From Apium graveolens (Eukaryota; Streptophyta; Magnoliopsida; Apiales; Apiaceae), in contig NC_133657.1 in NCBI RefSeq assembly GCF_009905375.1, positions 61,492,863 to 61,556,862 on the forward strand: DNA of 64,000 nt, read 5' to 3'. Shown here in pieces: positions 1 through 12,340 of this stretch. Every line of letters starts with the position of its first letter. The first letter of the stretch is position 1. A program made the position numbers and the translations under genes. The notes below the pieces were generated by a model, which made no database searches, was not told the DNA's origin, and saw only the letters and a list, made by a program, of their open reading frames with translations.

Positions 1-1043
1 ATCAACTGTGATACTACCAAGCAGATATGGGAAAAGATTGAGATACTGTGTGAAGGAACTGAGGAGGTTAGATCAAATCAAAGAAGGATACTGATTTCAC
101 AATATGAGGGTTTCATGTCTAAGTCTAAGGAAAACATTACTGATATGTTTGAAAGATTCAACAAGCTGATAAATGACTTGCAGCTTCATGACAAATACTA
201 TGAAGCTGAAGAAGTGAATCTAAAGTTCTTGCTTATTTTCCCTGACCATTTGGAACAAAAGATCTCAGTAATCAGGGAAGGAAGAGACTTGAGCAGAATA
301 ACTCTGGAAGTTCTGTATGGGATTCTTAAAATATATGAACTAGAGATGATTCAAAGGCAATCGCTGAAGTCTAGTCAAGGACATGTGGTGGATGGATCAA
401 GTGCTTTAATTGTTAATGAAAACCACTCATTCAATAATGGACTAAGATACCAAACTTTAAATGCCTTATCAAGTGAGCAGAGAATAAATGATTCACAGGA
501 GCAAGTCATCTTAGAGTTGGAAAATGATGAGTTTACACTCTTGAAGAACTGGATGAGCTAGATCATTCTATGGCTTATCTAGCTAGAAAATTCTCTAGCA
601 TTAGAGTAAAGCCAAGGTACTTCAGGAATAAAGGACAATCCTTCAACAAAGACAACGGCTGGAAAGAGAATGGGAAGTAAAATTCTGACACCAAGAGTGG
701 TTACAAAACTGGATCTGTTGACAGATCTAATATAAGGTGCTTCAATTATGATGAACTAGGCCACTTTTCTACAAAATGCAAGAAACCCAAAAAGGCAAAG
801 AAAGATAAAGCTTATCTTGAACTGGAAGCAAAGTATGAGGCTCTTCTGAAAAAGCAATAGAGTAAAGCTTACATTGCAGAGGGAAAGAGTTGGGATGATT
901 CAGATAATAATGAAGATGAGGAAGTTAGAAACTATGCTCTAATGGCCTTGGAGCAAGGTGAATCATCCTCATCAAAAGGACAAACACCAATTCTTACCAC
1001 TATTGATTTAAATGTAAATTAATACAAGGAAAATGTTGAAAAG
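1..1043 (+). pseudogene. gag: Gag N-terminal part of element 0 (UBN2-type), broken
   Basis: The frame is open from base 1 through 558 and starts left of the window. It carries the plant Copia Gag domain (UBN2/DUF4219 type) with the typical 'YEHF'-like and 'LYGILK.YELE' stretches. The stop at 559-561 follows a frame change: the homologous continuation (ELDHSMAYLARKFS) is read in another frame from about 550. Further stops lie at about 677 and 858. The zinc knuckle at about 739-780 reads CFNYDELGHFSTKC, so the second cysteine of the CCHC motif is replaced by tyrosine. Gag would form the particle and bind RNA; this copy cannot encode a normal one. Confidence 0.85.
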
Positions 1044-1922
1044 ATGAGCACAGAAATGTTTCACATTCACACGAGCATGGTTACTGCTAATGAAGAAGTT
1101 AGTAGATTAACAAAGATAAATAAGAAGCTTGAGAGTGAGAAGAAAGAAACTGAATTGTTGATGGTTGAGCTTGAAGCTTTAAACCAAGAAAATGCCTATC
1201 TCAAGAACAAGCTCAAGTATGCAGATAAAATTGAAGCAGTGTTAAGGGAGAAACTAGAAAAGAATGAAGTAAAAATGAAATCTTTCAAAAATGCATCTGA
1301 ACTGGTTGAACAGTATCATGAGAAGAATAAGCCATGTGCAAACATTGCTATTGGCCTCGACTATGAAGACATTAGTGACAAAAAGATGACTGTAGGTGAC
1401 AAAGGGAAAGCCAAGAAGACTAAGAATGCTCCAACCTTTTTGAAAGAGGTTAATGCACCTACATTCAAAGCATGTGTAGTCAACTTCAGTAAAGAAGAAT
1501 TGATAATCAATCAAGAAATTGCTGATGTAGATAAAGAAAAGAAAATTGAAGAATCAGTTCAGACTTCAAAAACTGAAGAGAAGCTCATGAACAAACACGG
1601 TCCCAAGATTCATGTTCAAGAAACCAAAGTTATAGATACAAGAAAGAAAAAGAGAAATATAAATGGAAAAATAGGGATAAACAAAAGCAATAATTTTGGT
1701 TATATTGCAAATGCTCCTACAAAGAAGTGTGAAAAATGTGGCTCTTCAAATCATCTAACTCACCTTTGTAAAAAGGTTGTTAGCAAGCCAACTGAAGGAG
1801 CTTGCAAATACAATGAAGCTAATTCTAATGATCCCTATTCATTCTATGACAAGTTTGACTTCATTCCTTGCAACATGAAGGTAATGAAGAGTTGCCATAA
1901 ACTGAGAGTAGATCTTAAATAA
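1044..1922 (+). pseudogene. gag: Gag C-terminal region of element 0: coiled coil plus second zinc knuckle
   Basis: A 292-codon open stretch. The first ~100 residues are a heptad-rich, Lys/Glu-rich coiled coil (KINKKLESEKKETELLMVE and following). A second CCHC knuckle, CEKCGSSNHLTHLC, lies near residues 229-242 and is intact. The same layout occurs in element F (28327-29499, CHNCGSSNHLASFC). It is not an independent gene: the ATG is internal to the ancestral Gag(-Pol) frame, and an upstream stop (about 1019) separates it from the first knuckle. Confidence 0.75.
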
Positions 1923-2063
1923 TCAAGAAATGAGTCTACATCAGAAGGAAAACATGCACACCAATCACTGAATTATGTTTCTTCTAAAATTACTCATTCT
2001 ACTTCTCCTGAAAAAGTTACCAAGAAGAAACTACCCAACACTGCTTGGGTTTCCAAACACACT

Positions 2064-2530
2064 TAAGACTCATTGTGTGCAAGGCAAGTGAAGAAAGTCA
2101 TCTGGATCATAGAAAGTGGATGTTCCAGGCATATGACTAGTGATAAAGCCTTGATATCATAATTTAAGGAGAAAGCTGACCCATTTGTGACCTTTGGAGA
2201 CAACAGCAAAGGATTCAAAATGGGATATGGCAAGAATGTTTTGAAAATGTTGTCTTTGATTAATGTAGCACTGGTAGCTGATCTTGAAGTGAGTCATTTC
2301 AGAATTAGCATATTGTAGATAATGGTCTCAAGTCTTATTCTACAAGGAGAATGCACTGTTATCAGCAAGAAAACTGGTGAAGTTGCTCTTAAGGGAGCAA
2401 GGAAAGGAAGCTTGTTTGTTAAAGATTATGACTCAACATAAAAGAATGGTATTTGTTGCTTTTACACCAAGGTATCAGGAGAAAGAAACAAGTTTGCTCA
2501 AGTTGAAGTTTGTAAAGTTTGTCAGACTAA
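2064..2530 (+). pseudogene. pol: Protease and GAG-pre-integrase remnant of element 0
   Basis: A stop (2064-2066) follows AWVSKHT at the Gag-Pol boundary. Downstream, in the same frame, is the aspartic protease signature, but it reads IESGCSRHMTSDKAL where Copia proteases have DSG. The catalytic Asp is therefore Glu. Weak similarity continues into the 'NVALVADLE' and 'ISKKTGEVALKGARKGSLF' pieces of the GAG-pre-integrase region, with frameshifts and stops (for example about 2161). Not functional. Confidence 0.8.
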
Positions 2531-2534
2531 GGAA

Positions 2535-2866
2535 ATGAAGAAACTACCAAACAAGAGAATCATGGCAAATGGAAGCTCATCTCATACACCTGAGTTTGAT
2601 TGCACAGTCTCAGGGGGGAGAAAGAGGATCTTCGGATACTGGAAGGGAGCTCAACTTGGAATTATGACATTCCAAGGGAATCAATTTTGGAGTTGTTGGT
2701 TTCATAGATACAAATTCTGTCTTTCTAAGACCTGTATCCTGATTTAGCATTAAAACTTCTTGCACCAACAGAAAAACAACTAGCTGACATTTTTACTAAA
2801 CCTTTGGATGAAGAAACTTTCATTAGACTTGTAAGTGAAATTGGTTTGCTCAATTCTTCATGCTAA
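2535..2866 (+). pseudogene. pol: Deletion junction and last codons of RNase H, element 0
   Basis: The 70-codon open stretch 2535-2747 is junction sequence. From about 2756 the end of Copia pol is clear: PTEKQLADIFTKPLDEETF to a TAA at 2864-2866, the usual C-terminus after RNase H. Integrase and reverse transcriptase, about 3 kb in related elements, are missing between these points. Confidence 0.8.
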
Positions 2867-3417
2867 GGCAAGAACTCAGCTAATGTTGTGCAGCAGATTA
2901 ATCTCCAGTAAATCAAAATTAATTTGATTAAATTGGAAATTAACTAAAATATGAATTATAAATATTTTAGAAATATCTGTATATTTGTCTTTCAAATTCA
3001 TTTAACTTGGAATTTTTCAAATTTTGAGTAAACTGCTTAAGTGTTAATTTACATCCTTAATACGTAAAATTAACTCAAGGCAGAATTACAATAACCAAAA
3101 GTATCTAGCAAACTGAGTTCTCGATAAGTATAAATTGATTTCTCGACAAGTCATTTTGGGACTTCTCGAGTGAGTCCTCGATAAGTCAACTAACTGACTT
3201 CTCGAGTGACTTCTCGATATGTATAAAATGACTTATCGACAAGTCATTGTAGAGTTCTCTATAATGTTCATTCAAGGAGTTCTCTACTAGTACAATTCTT
3301 GACTTATCAATAACTCAGAACTGAAATAATTTAAATTGATATATTATTTTAGTAAAATACTTTTGGAAAATGCATTATAATTTTATTTCGAATTTATTCA
3401 AATAAAAGTTAGAATTA
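2867..3417 (+). repeat. Non-coding 3' region of element 0 with CTCGATAAGTC-like motif repeats
   Basis: No coding. Between about 3118 and 3310 a short motif recurs in both orientations: CTCGATAAGTA, CTCGACAAGTC, CTCGATAAGTC, TTCTCGAGTGAC, GACTTATCGACAAGTC. The array continues across the later insertion into 32944-33115. This position, between pol and a 3' ORF, matches the motif-rich zones of E and F. The last five bases (3413-3417, AATTA) are the left copy of the target duplication of solo LTR 1. Confidence 0.75.
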
Positions 3418-6400
3418 TGTAACGCCCCCAAATCCGGGGTCAGGGGATTTGGTCGTCACTATGAAACCTCAATCCAAAATAACCTGTTTAATCAATAAAC
3501 AAATGCCAGGGGAAGATAATTATTATTTATGACCAAAACTACTCCAAGATCTTTTAAGGTTACAGTTCTAGAAACAAGAAATCTAAATTCCACCAATAAA
3601 TTTTTCACTTTCTTTTATAACTCTTTTCAACAAATTCCCGTTCAATACTAACAGGCTAGTATAACTTCGAAAAGAAGTATAATAGACCCAACTATAAAAT
3701 AACATAATTATAATATAATGTAAAATAAACAACTTTATACAATAAAACTTACACTAGTGCGCAAACTCTGGACCAACCACCTTTCAAAAGCTTCTTCTTT
3801 GCTTTCTCGAATTACGTGGCTAAACAGCGCAAGTTAATCCTCACTCGAGGTTAAATTTAAAAACAGGAAAGTATGAGTGGAAGAAATGCTCAGCAAGATC
3901 ATTGTAATATATATATGGTCGTTTTGATATAAAACTGACATCTGCATTAGAGCAGGACATTTAAAATCATAATTTTTGAATCATAAAATTTTATTTGAGG
4001 AACCCCATAATTGATTCCTTAATTGTATTCAAAACCATTTTGATATTTTTGAGCGAAATGCTTCAGCAATACTTTGAATCTTGATGAGAATAAAACTCGT
4101 AAAATTGTGTTTACGGAAATATCGTAAACAACACTAACAAGAAGCAATGATTATAGAATGAATCATGAACTTTATTCAAAATCGAACTCTTGATATTAAT
4201 ACTCATTTTGTTGTCATATCAAATTAGATATCAATACGAACTTTGATGCTCACAACATCCCATAGTGAAGTCAACATCAATCATCTATACTAATACCACC
4301 TTTGATATTTAACAACAACATAAATATCAGCATAAATCAGAATCTGAATTAAAACTGCATTTTACCATTATTCCAAAACAGAAACAGTTGATAAATCATA
4401 TAAATCATTTATTCTATGATTATCAAAACAATAAAGAAATTTAGATATCAATTTATATTGGAACCAATTATATTTCATGTTGTTTCCGATGATTAGTCGT
4501 GAAACAACACTGGTATCCCGCAGCCATACCATAAGTATAGGTACTACCCGTATCCCGCATCCATACGGTACCTATAGGGCGCCAGAAAATGCATAACAAG
4601 CCTTGAAAGATATTACAGCTGGACCGATATCTCGATCACCTACGCTGTAACCAGTAACCATTCCAATCTTAAAAACCTTTTTATTGAAAAATGAGCCGAA
4701 TCAATCGACATCCTAAATAATTTTTATTCCCCCTTTCACCTGGGCAGGAATTCTCGCAACAAAATCATCTTTCTCAAAATCCAAAATATTTATAAATCTA
4801 GTAATTTGATAAGTAAAACATTTCACTATTCTGAACCTAGAATAGCAAAAGAATACTTGCATAAACAGAATCATTTAATTCAGCGATATGTAAAACATTT
4901 ATCTATTCCGAACTGAGAATAGGGAAAGCAATATTTGCGTAATAAGATTCAAAATATATATCACTTGAACAATAAGTGATGATAGAAATACTTGTCTTTG
5001 GTTTTTAGTAGTTAGTCACACTCGTATAGACGCATTTATCTCAGTCTGGCATCTCAAGTCATCACCGTCTTTTACTTCGCTAAATCTCTAATCTGCTGCT
5101 CATGCAGTGTTGCAACCAAATATTCCACACTACTCAACTTTAGTCTTCATCCATTCCATCTAGGTCTGATCAACTCGAATGATCTGTATCTATAATTAAA
5201 AGATACAACTTTAATCGTCTAATCGATAATTACTCGTCGAACTGCACGTCAAAATCCTATCGTCTACACATACGATAGCCCACACATAATTATAGCAGTC
5301 AAACACAAGAATTTTGACTCACATACGCACGTAATTCACATAACATATAAACACGTAAGCATATAATCCACGTATCAAATAATTCATATCACATATGACT
5401 CGGTTCGTCAAAAGGTTCAACTCGGTACGTTTAAAACTGAAATCGGGTTAAAATACGATTTTTCGATCAACACTCGACTCAGAATGACTTGTAAAACAAG
5501 CGACCTTTCAAAACAAAAGAATTTGGGTCTCGAAAGTATTTTTATTGAAAGCGGAATATTTTTCTGAGTCTATAAGCGTTCCCTTCGTATTAAACGGACG
5601 AACGGTTTATTTATTATGAATAAAATAAGAATTAAATGGAAATAAATCAATTAATAATAATATTAATTGATTTTTAAATACCAAAATATAATTTTTAAAA
5701 GCTTAAAAAACAATTTTTAGGAATTATTTGAATTAATTATAAATAATTGTATTTTATTTAACTATTTATAAATAAAATTAATTGATTAAATGAATTAATA
5801 AATTAATTGAATCTATAAATAACCAATTAAAATAAATTATAAATAATTAAAACAAATATGGATTTTTGAAAATAATAAAAGAAATAAATTTTTAGAATTT
5901 TAAAAATAATTCAGTTAATTATTAAATAAATAACCAAATTAAATGTAGAATTTAAAATGATTTTTTGAAATTAAAATAAAGAATTTTAATTTAAACTAAA
6001 AAGAAACTGCAGAAACATGTTTCAGGGCTGGGTCACCTTCAACCTTGGATCAAACCAAGGTTTGGGGGATGAACTTGGCCGGAGCTGCCAAGAACATCGC
6101 CGGAGATCTGGAAATTCCCAGAATCCGAATGATTTTCCGACAACTTCTGGTCGAGTCCAATAGGCCCAAAACAACACGGTTCGAACCCGATTTTTGTCTG
6201 GAACCGCGAGCAACCCTCCCAGAAACACGAATACAGAAATAACACGGGCAACCAAGCATCCATGGTCGTTCTCCGATCCAAAAATTCAAGCAAGAACATG
6301 AAATTCCGGCCAAAACCAAATTCGGCCGTTACTTAACCAAATTTGATGATTAATAGCTCAGTTTAAAGCTAGTGAGTCATACAATCTAATAAAATCATTA

Positions 6401-6616
6401 GTTACATCAATAGATTAACCATCACATCAAAAAATCGAAAACAAAAATGGGTAAAATCCCAAAACTCGACTATATCATTTCGGGAATCAAACAACACAAA
6501 TTTATAATCAATTCGACTAGAAATCATCATCTAAAGCTATTTGTAATATCAGAATCATCAAACAACCCTTCCATAATCAAAAACGAATTCAAGCAATATA
6601 CTTGAAAAATCGACTT
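3418..6616 (-). repeat. Left part of solo LTR 1, non-coding
   Basis: About 3.2 kb without a credible gene. A pair of diverged short repeats lies at 4510-4580 (TATCCCGCAGCCATACC / TATCCCGCATCCATACGG). 5600-6000 is extremely A/T-rich. 6020-6320 is locally GC-richer with overlapping open frames on both strands but no recognisable protein. On the - strand that stretch lies in the 5' half of the LTR and may hold leader sequence. The last five bases, GACTT, are the left target duplication of element A. Confidence 0.65.
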
Positions 6617-7914
6617 TGAAAGGCATATGTCACAACCTATTTGTTTATTCGAGGATTTAACTCAACTCAAATAAGAATGTAACAAGTAAATAGTAGATCC
6701 ACCGTCAAAGAGATCTCTCAAAGTAACATCTGTCAAAGGATTCAGAAACAAGGTTCATCTACAGACTTGAGGAATTACTTCACTGGAAGAAGTTCAAGAA
6801 ATTGATCAATCCTCAGTGATAAATCAAGATTGTGGATTTAATCTAGTGACAGAGATCTTGTCAGGGTATCAAATAGTTACAGGTATTTAATCTGAAGAAA
6901 ATCAAGTTATTAAAGTCAAGACATGAAGAAACGTCACAAAAGTTAGTCACTCATGAACCAAACAGTACATCGAGTGTCAACATTGAAGTGGTGGAATTGA
7001 TTCATAAGTTTCAGTGATTTTCAGAAGAATGGTTGCTGTTGAAGTGTAGTATTAATTCTCTATTAATTAATTAAGTCATATAGTTTAATTAAGAAAATAA
7101 ATTATATCTGCAAAGATTAATTTATTTATTAATTGAATTAATTGATTAATTAATTCTGAATTAATATTATGAATTTTCAGAATTGATTTTTGAATTTATA
7201 TTCAATATTAATTCAACATGACAATCAATTGAACTGGTATGACAATCTGGATTGTCATACCGAAAGTCATACTAGTTCAACAGATTGTCATACCGAAAGT
7301 TCGACTAGTTCAGGAGATTGTCATGCTAGTACAATAGATTGTCATGCCGATTGTCATGCTAGTTCAGGAGATTGCCATGCCGATTGTCATGCTAGTTCAA
7401 TCGATTGTCTTGTCAGTTCAATTCAATTCTGTTCATTGAATTATAAAAGAAACGCAGCAGAACACAATCTCTTACAACATAACAACAAAAGTCAACCATT
7501 TTCAAGAACAAAAGAAAAGCAGAGTTGCAAATATTTCATCTTTCACCTGCTGAATTCAGATCATCAATTTATAGTTATTAAAGTTAAATCCAAACCACTA
7601 GAAATCATTATCTTGTTCTTGTGTAACTATCTAGCGGATCAAAATCCCTAGAACTTAATCTCAAATTACTTTTAGCTTTTGATCCTTTTTATTGCGAAAA
7701 TAGAAAAAGTTCATGTCGAATTTATTCTAGATTTGTGATAATTAATTTGAGATTAATCCCTTGTAATCGATACCGTTGTTGTAACACTTTTCAAGTTTAA
7801 TAATATTTTTATTTAACTTGAATTTTGTTTCACTTTTTTATTCTGCATTAAATTCGATTATTCGGTATAGTTTGTATTCAACCCCCCCTTGTACAAACAT
7901 ATTGGGACCTAACA
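6617..7914 (+). repeat. 5' LTR of element A
   Basis: 1298 bp, from TGAAAGGCATATG to GGGACCTAACA. Contains a cluster of GATTGTCATGC/GATTGTCATACCG repeats at 7247-7410 and a TATA box TATAAAAG at 7442-7449 just after the cluster, so transcription probably starts near 7475. The Cys/His/Ser-rich open frame over 7190-7651 is a by-product of the repeats. Confidence 0.88.
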
Positions 7915-7916
7915 AT

Positions 7917-7929
7917 TGGTATCAGAGCC
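7917..7929 (+). other. Primer-binding site of element A (initiator tRNA-Met)
   Basis: TGGTATCAGAGCC, three bases after the 5' LTR, complementary to the 3' end of plant initiator tRNA-Met as in most plant Copia elements. Confidence 0.9.
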
Positions 7930-7984
7930 TTCTGATTAACGAACAAATCAAGATCCTAGACTTTTGTGATTTTTCAACTCCTTC

Positions 7985-8840
7985 ATGACATCACAAAAAG
8001 TTGGAACCGTTAAAATTCCACTGTTCGATAAAGAAAATTATATTATGTGGAAGAAGAAGATGCTCTTGTTTTTACAAGTGGCAAATCCCAAATATCTGAA
8101 CTTGTTAAAGAAGGGTCCAAAAATTTCTGATGGTTATTGAACCAGAGGTGATAGAAGATGATGTTATAATTACCAAAGCTAGAACCTATGCAAAAGAGCC
8201 TGAGGATTTTACTCCTGCTGAAAAGGAAGAAGCCTCCTTGGATGTCAGCCTTCAATTAATTTTAGTTGATTCCCTTGATCCCTTGATGAACAAACATGTG
8301 ATGAACTGTAAAAATTCCAAACACATGTGGGAAACTATTGAGGTGATTAATGAAGGCACAGAGGAAGTTAGGGAGAACAAGTTAGAGATCCTAACCTCTG
8401 AGTATGAACATTTTAAATCCAATCCAGGAGAAGGAATTACTGAAGTGTTTGAGAGGTACAATGCATTGATCAACAACCTAAACATAAATGGAAAATATTA
8501 TTCAATCAGGGAGGTCAACAAAAAGTTCCTTTTAACACTGCCAACTCATCTTGAATATAGAATCACTGCCATAAGAGAAGCTAGAGATCTGAGTGAGATT
8601 TCTTTGGATAGACTCTATGGTGTGTTAAAAACCTATGAGTTGGAGCAGATTCAGCAGAAGGAAGTCTACGGGAAAGATAGAGTGGTCACCACATCTACTG
8701 CTCTAGTAGCTAAAGGTCAACAACAACAACAACAATCTCAACAATCAGAGAGAATGGTACAGTATTCCAAGGCTGAGGAAAATGTATTAGTAGCAGAATA
8801 TGATCCTCCTACTACAAATCAATCCAGTGATGATTTTTAA
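7985..8840 (+). pseudogene. gag: Gag N-terminal part of element A, frameshifted
   Basis: Starts at ATG 7985 (MTSQKVGTVKIPLF) in the usual place after the primer site. A one-base change near 8127 shifts the frame: copy B reads LKKGLKTPMVIEPEV here, while A changes frame at LLKKGPK. The UBN2-type domain continues in the new frame to 8837. A TAA at 8838-8840 replaces the Tyr codon of copy B (DDFYSLEEL). A Gln-rich patch from a CAA repeat lies at 8719-8737. Confidence 0.88.
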
Positions 8841-8843
8841 TCC

Positions 8844-9428
8844 TTGGAAGAGCTGGAGCAATTGGAAGATGAGTCAATGGCCCAGATTGTCAAGAGATTC
8901 TCCAATGTCAGATTCAAGAGAAATCCCAAGTTAAAGTACAAGTCCAACTACAACAGATTCCAGACAGGTGGATCTTCATCCTCTAACACGAGTAGTGGTG
9001 GATACAAAACAGGGATGGTTGATCGAAGCACCATTAGATGCTATAACTGCAATGAGTTGGGACACTTTGCCACAGAATGCAGGAAGCCAAAGCAAGTAAG
9101 GAAGAACTCTTATGATTCAAATCAGAAGAGTAACTCTGAAAGGGCTTATCTGGCAAAGGGAAGAAGATGGGATGATACTGATAGTGAAGATGAAGGGAAT
9201 CTTGCTCTTATGGCTATTGATGGAAATACTTCATCGTCAAGAAAAGAGGTAAAATTTACTGATGCTGAATTAGTTTATCATCTAGGAGGTTCCTTAGGTT
9301 GTGCTCGTCGTGATAATGAACTGTTAAGTCAGCAGATCAAAGACCTTGAGAAAGAGGTCAATGAATTAAGATTTGTGCACATTAATCAAGACAAATTAAA
9401 AAAAACAAGCATCTTTTCTAGAGAATAG
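8844..9428 (+). pseudogene. gag: Gag middle part of element A with zinc knuckle
   Basis: In-frame continuation after the single stop at 8838. Contains an Arg/Lys/Ser/Gly-rich linker and an intact CCHC knuckle CYNCNELGHFATEC (about 9043-9082), then an acidic stretch (DDTDSEDEG) and the start of a coiled coil (LSQQIKDLEKEVNELRF). Ends at a stop at 9426-9428. Would bind genomic RNA. Confidence 0.85.
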
Positions 9429-10241
9429 AGATAACTGTTATAGACAACTCGAAACTATTCTCAAAGACAAGATCACCGGTCTTGAGACTAAGGTTAAAGC
9501 TTACTTTAATTCTTGTTCGAAGGCTAAAGAGTTCTACAGTAAGCAAGCTGTTAATCAAACATCTGGAATATGTTTTGATTACAATGCTGCTATTGGAGAA
9601 TTAGGCATAAACTCCCCTCCTCATGTCTGTGCTAAAGGTAAGGAAGTACCACATGTGCTTAAGGGTGTTGATAAACCCCTCTATAAAGGATCAATTGCTG
9701 AACCATTTGATGAGATCTCCTTTATTATTCAAGAAGAAATACGTACTGAAGATCGTGCTAATGAGAAGGTTGTTTTCAAGCCAAGTGTGTCGAAAGTTCC
9801 AGTCAAAGTTGTGAAAGCAACTGAGACTAACTAAGACACACATGAGTTGGATAACAAAAATGCCATGTCTACCATGCATAATTTGCCTGTTGTTAATTAC
9901 TCTCATAAAGTATGTGGTGTTTCTAATTATATGTCTTGTGCTTTTAATTTGATGTATGTTATTTTAATGGTAAGCATGTTTCTAGTGATAAGACTACTCC
10001 TCGTCAGCATGTGAATAATAGGAAGCATGATAGGTCTAAGACTGCTAGTCCTTCTAAGGCTAGAAAGGAGACATTTGTGCCTAAGCCTAAATAGAAATTT
10101 GTTAAGGCTGTTTACAATGTCAAATGTCCAGTCATTGAGAAAGTTGAGAACATTAAAGTTAAGAATGTTGTTTTGCCTGACAAAGGTCAATTCTACAAGT
10201 ATGTCGGGCCCAACCAAGTTTGGGTTCCGAAGAAGGTTTAA
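9429..10241 (+). pseudogene. gag: Gag C-terminal region of element A, several stops
   Basis: Aligns by eye with 42697-43487 of copy B: YFNSCSKAKEFY, GINSPPHVCAKGKEVPHVLKG, VSKVPVKVVKATETN. It has a stop after ETN (about 9832) and a frameshift near 9960. It finishes PNQVWVPKKV followed by TAA at 10239-10241, the same stop as in copy B. Function of this Cys-containing C-terminal part is unknown. Confidence 0.75.
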
Positions 10242-10440
10242 TCCATTTATATTGCAGGGCATTAAATAGGTGGAACCGACAGTGTGGATTCTTGACAGTG
10301 GATCATCAAGACATATGACCAGAGATAGAGCCCTGCTATCAAATATGGTTGAGAAAGCTGGCCCAGTGGTTATCTTTGGAGATAACAATAAAGGTTTAAC
10401 TGAGGGATATGGCTGTTTGTAAGCTGGTAATGTTATCATT
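10242..10440 (+). pseudogene. pol: Protease remnant of element A
   Basis: After the Gag stop and a TTGCAGGGCAT sequence, the protease signature WILDSGSSRHMTRDRALLS is present with catalytic Asp, in the +1 frame relative to Gag. It runs to KGLTEGYG, then a stop at about 10420, and homology to pol ends near 10440. Confidence 0.75.
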
Positions 10441-11501
10441 GAACTTGTAAATATTTTCTGTATTTTTGCTATATTAATATAGGTTTTTATTTGTACTTTC
10501 TGTAATTGTAAATATTGTTTGAGATATTACAGTTGTTAGGAGTTAACAATTGTATGATATATGAAATTGAATGCTGATATCTCTTTGATAGATATTTGGT
10601 ATTTAATTCATTGATACGTTTTTTTAATTATATTAAAATCATATGCAACACAATTATTGGTATCTAAAGTACTTGACAAGTATTGGTCAATGATATATTG
10701 TTAATATTTTGTTGCAGATAGTTGTGAGATTTTAAGTTCTAGTGAATTTATATAAGTTGTTATATCTGAAAGATTCACTATAATTTGAAATCAACAGCAT
10801 AGTCATTCTTATTAATATTATTTTTCAACAAACAATGTTGTTGATTATAATTTTATTAAGATAGATTATGGAGCTTTTGACATGAATGAGAATTACTTAG
10901 ACTTTACCCTAAGTGATCAATGCTTTAACAAAAACTCATTCATATTGAAAGTCAAAATCTTTCTTTCTCTTCTTAATACTGCTAGGTCATCAGTCTGTGT
11001 CTTATCAAAATCATTTATCTTTTTAGGCATAAAAACAGACTTGTGCACTCGAACAGTTTTAGGAGAAAATCAAACTTCTTTCAACATTAGTGATTTCTTA
11101 TTTCATTTAAAATCTTTTGAAGTCACTATTGTACATCATCTCTCTCAAAAGATTAAATGTATAATTGTTATTCATTATAGATCTTAAGTACATTTTATCT
11201 CTATATTGTCATATGTTCTGTGATACAGGTTCAATCTCTAATGGCTTTCTTTCATTGACAGTCATGAGGTAGAAAACCTACAACTTCTATCCCAGATTGT
11301 AAAGACAAACACAGAAACAGAACCAACCAACACTCTCTTACCACTAAAATGAAGTATGAATGAGCGTGAGGGAGATAGTGCCTTAGTGCACCACATAAGG
11401 AATATTCTGAAGTCAGCCCAGCAGCTCTGTCTCCTACATAGATGAGTAGTATTTAAATCGAGACAACTGCTAGCCCCCATACATCTTCTCAAAAAGATGT
11501 A
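10441..11501 (+). other. Non-coding region replacing integrase and reverse transcriptase in element A
   Basis: About 1 kb where Copia pol should continue. 10450-11060 has no counterpart in copy B. From about 11065 (GGAGAAAATCAAACTTCTTTC) A and B align again. The open frame 10882-11187 matches nothing I know. TATTTAAATC at 11450-11459 is a weak TATA-like sequence about 45 bases before the 3' ORF. Confidence 0.6.
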
Positions 11502-12340
11502 ATGGCTGAAAAGGCACAAAAACAGTTACTAGATTCATTCTCTCAAGAGGGTGCATCTATTGAAATTTGCCTGTCGGCCAGGGTATCCGTTGTAGTGTCA
11601 CCATCTCAAATACAAACAATTCTTGATGCACAAGGAAAGGTTACACACACAAAGGAGGAGTTGACGGAAACAAGAGTTTCGGCCATTTTAAGGTCAGATT
11701 CGATTGTTCACGGTTCTTTAATGGACCAATTACCTTTACAGGTGTTAGGAGAGGATACTGATCCAAAAGCCATATGTCAGTGGTCAGTGTCTACCTCCCC
11801 AGGCTTAAATCCCCTGGATGCATCTGCGGATAGTAGATCTGACATAGGCGCAGATCAGCAACTTGTTGAAAATGATTCAGATATTACCTGATGAGTCACA
11901 AGGAAATGTCTTCACAGACATAAGAAGGGAACTTTGATCTTTATGCTAAATTCGTTGGATCATTGTTTACCTTCCGAGAATTCAAATCTGGAACCCTAAA
12001 AGTAAACTAGCAACTTGTAGATTATGACTCAGATTCATTTGACGAGTTTAACAAGGACAGGGATTTGCGAACTCCCATTGCACCATCTGTGACCTCCTTA
12101 AGGATGGCTAAGGTGATTTTCCTTGCAGGTACTGCTGAATTTTGGAGCTATGAGAGGAGTGATACACTTGTGAGAATGAGTGTAAACACGAGTGGAGAGA
12201 AGAGTGAAATACATGTGAGGTACACTAAAACAGAATCACACACTCACAGTGAGGAAGAAAGAGAAACTACTTGTTATTTCTTTTCCAACCAAGTGAAATA
12301 TGAGAACTCCTTCAGACAACGGCATACATTCCTTCTTTAA
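11502..12340 (+). pseudogene. 3' ORF remnant of element A
   Basis: Opens with MAEKAQKQLLDSFSQEGASI and runs 129 codons to a stop at 11889-11891. Homology to copy B continues in other frames through 11950-12340 (SLRMAKVIFLAGTAEFWSYE, VNTSGEKSEIHVRYT). The N-terminal ~90 residues are intact here but carry two stops in B. It sits where the long 3' ORF of F lies, so it is probably a shortened relative of that accessory protein. No signal peptide or membrane segment is visible. Function unknown. Confidence 0.6.

Noticed and set aside
6022..6319. Four overlapping open frames on both strands
   Set aside because: They reflect locally higher GC content in solo LTR 1; no frame resembles a protein family.
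7190..7651. Cys/His/Ser-rich open frame, DCHADCHASSGDCHADCHASS-like
   Set aside because: It is a translation of the GATTGTCATGC repeat cluster in the A LTR, lies over the TATA box, and the equivalent in the 3' LTR has a different length.
10882..11187. 101-codon frame in element A as a possible accessory gene
   Set aside because: Only its second half has a counterpart in B, where the frame is not kept.
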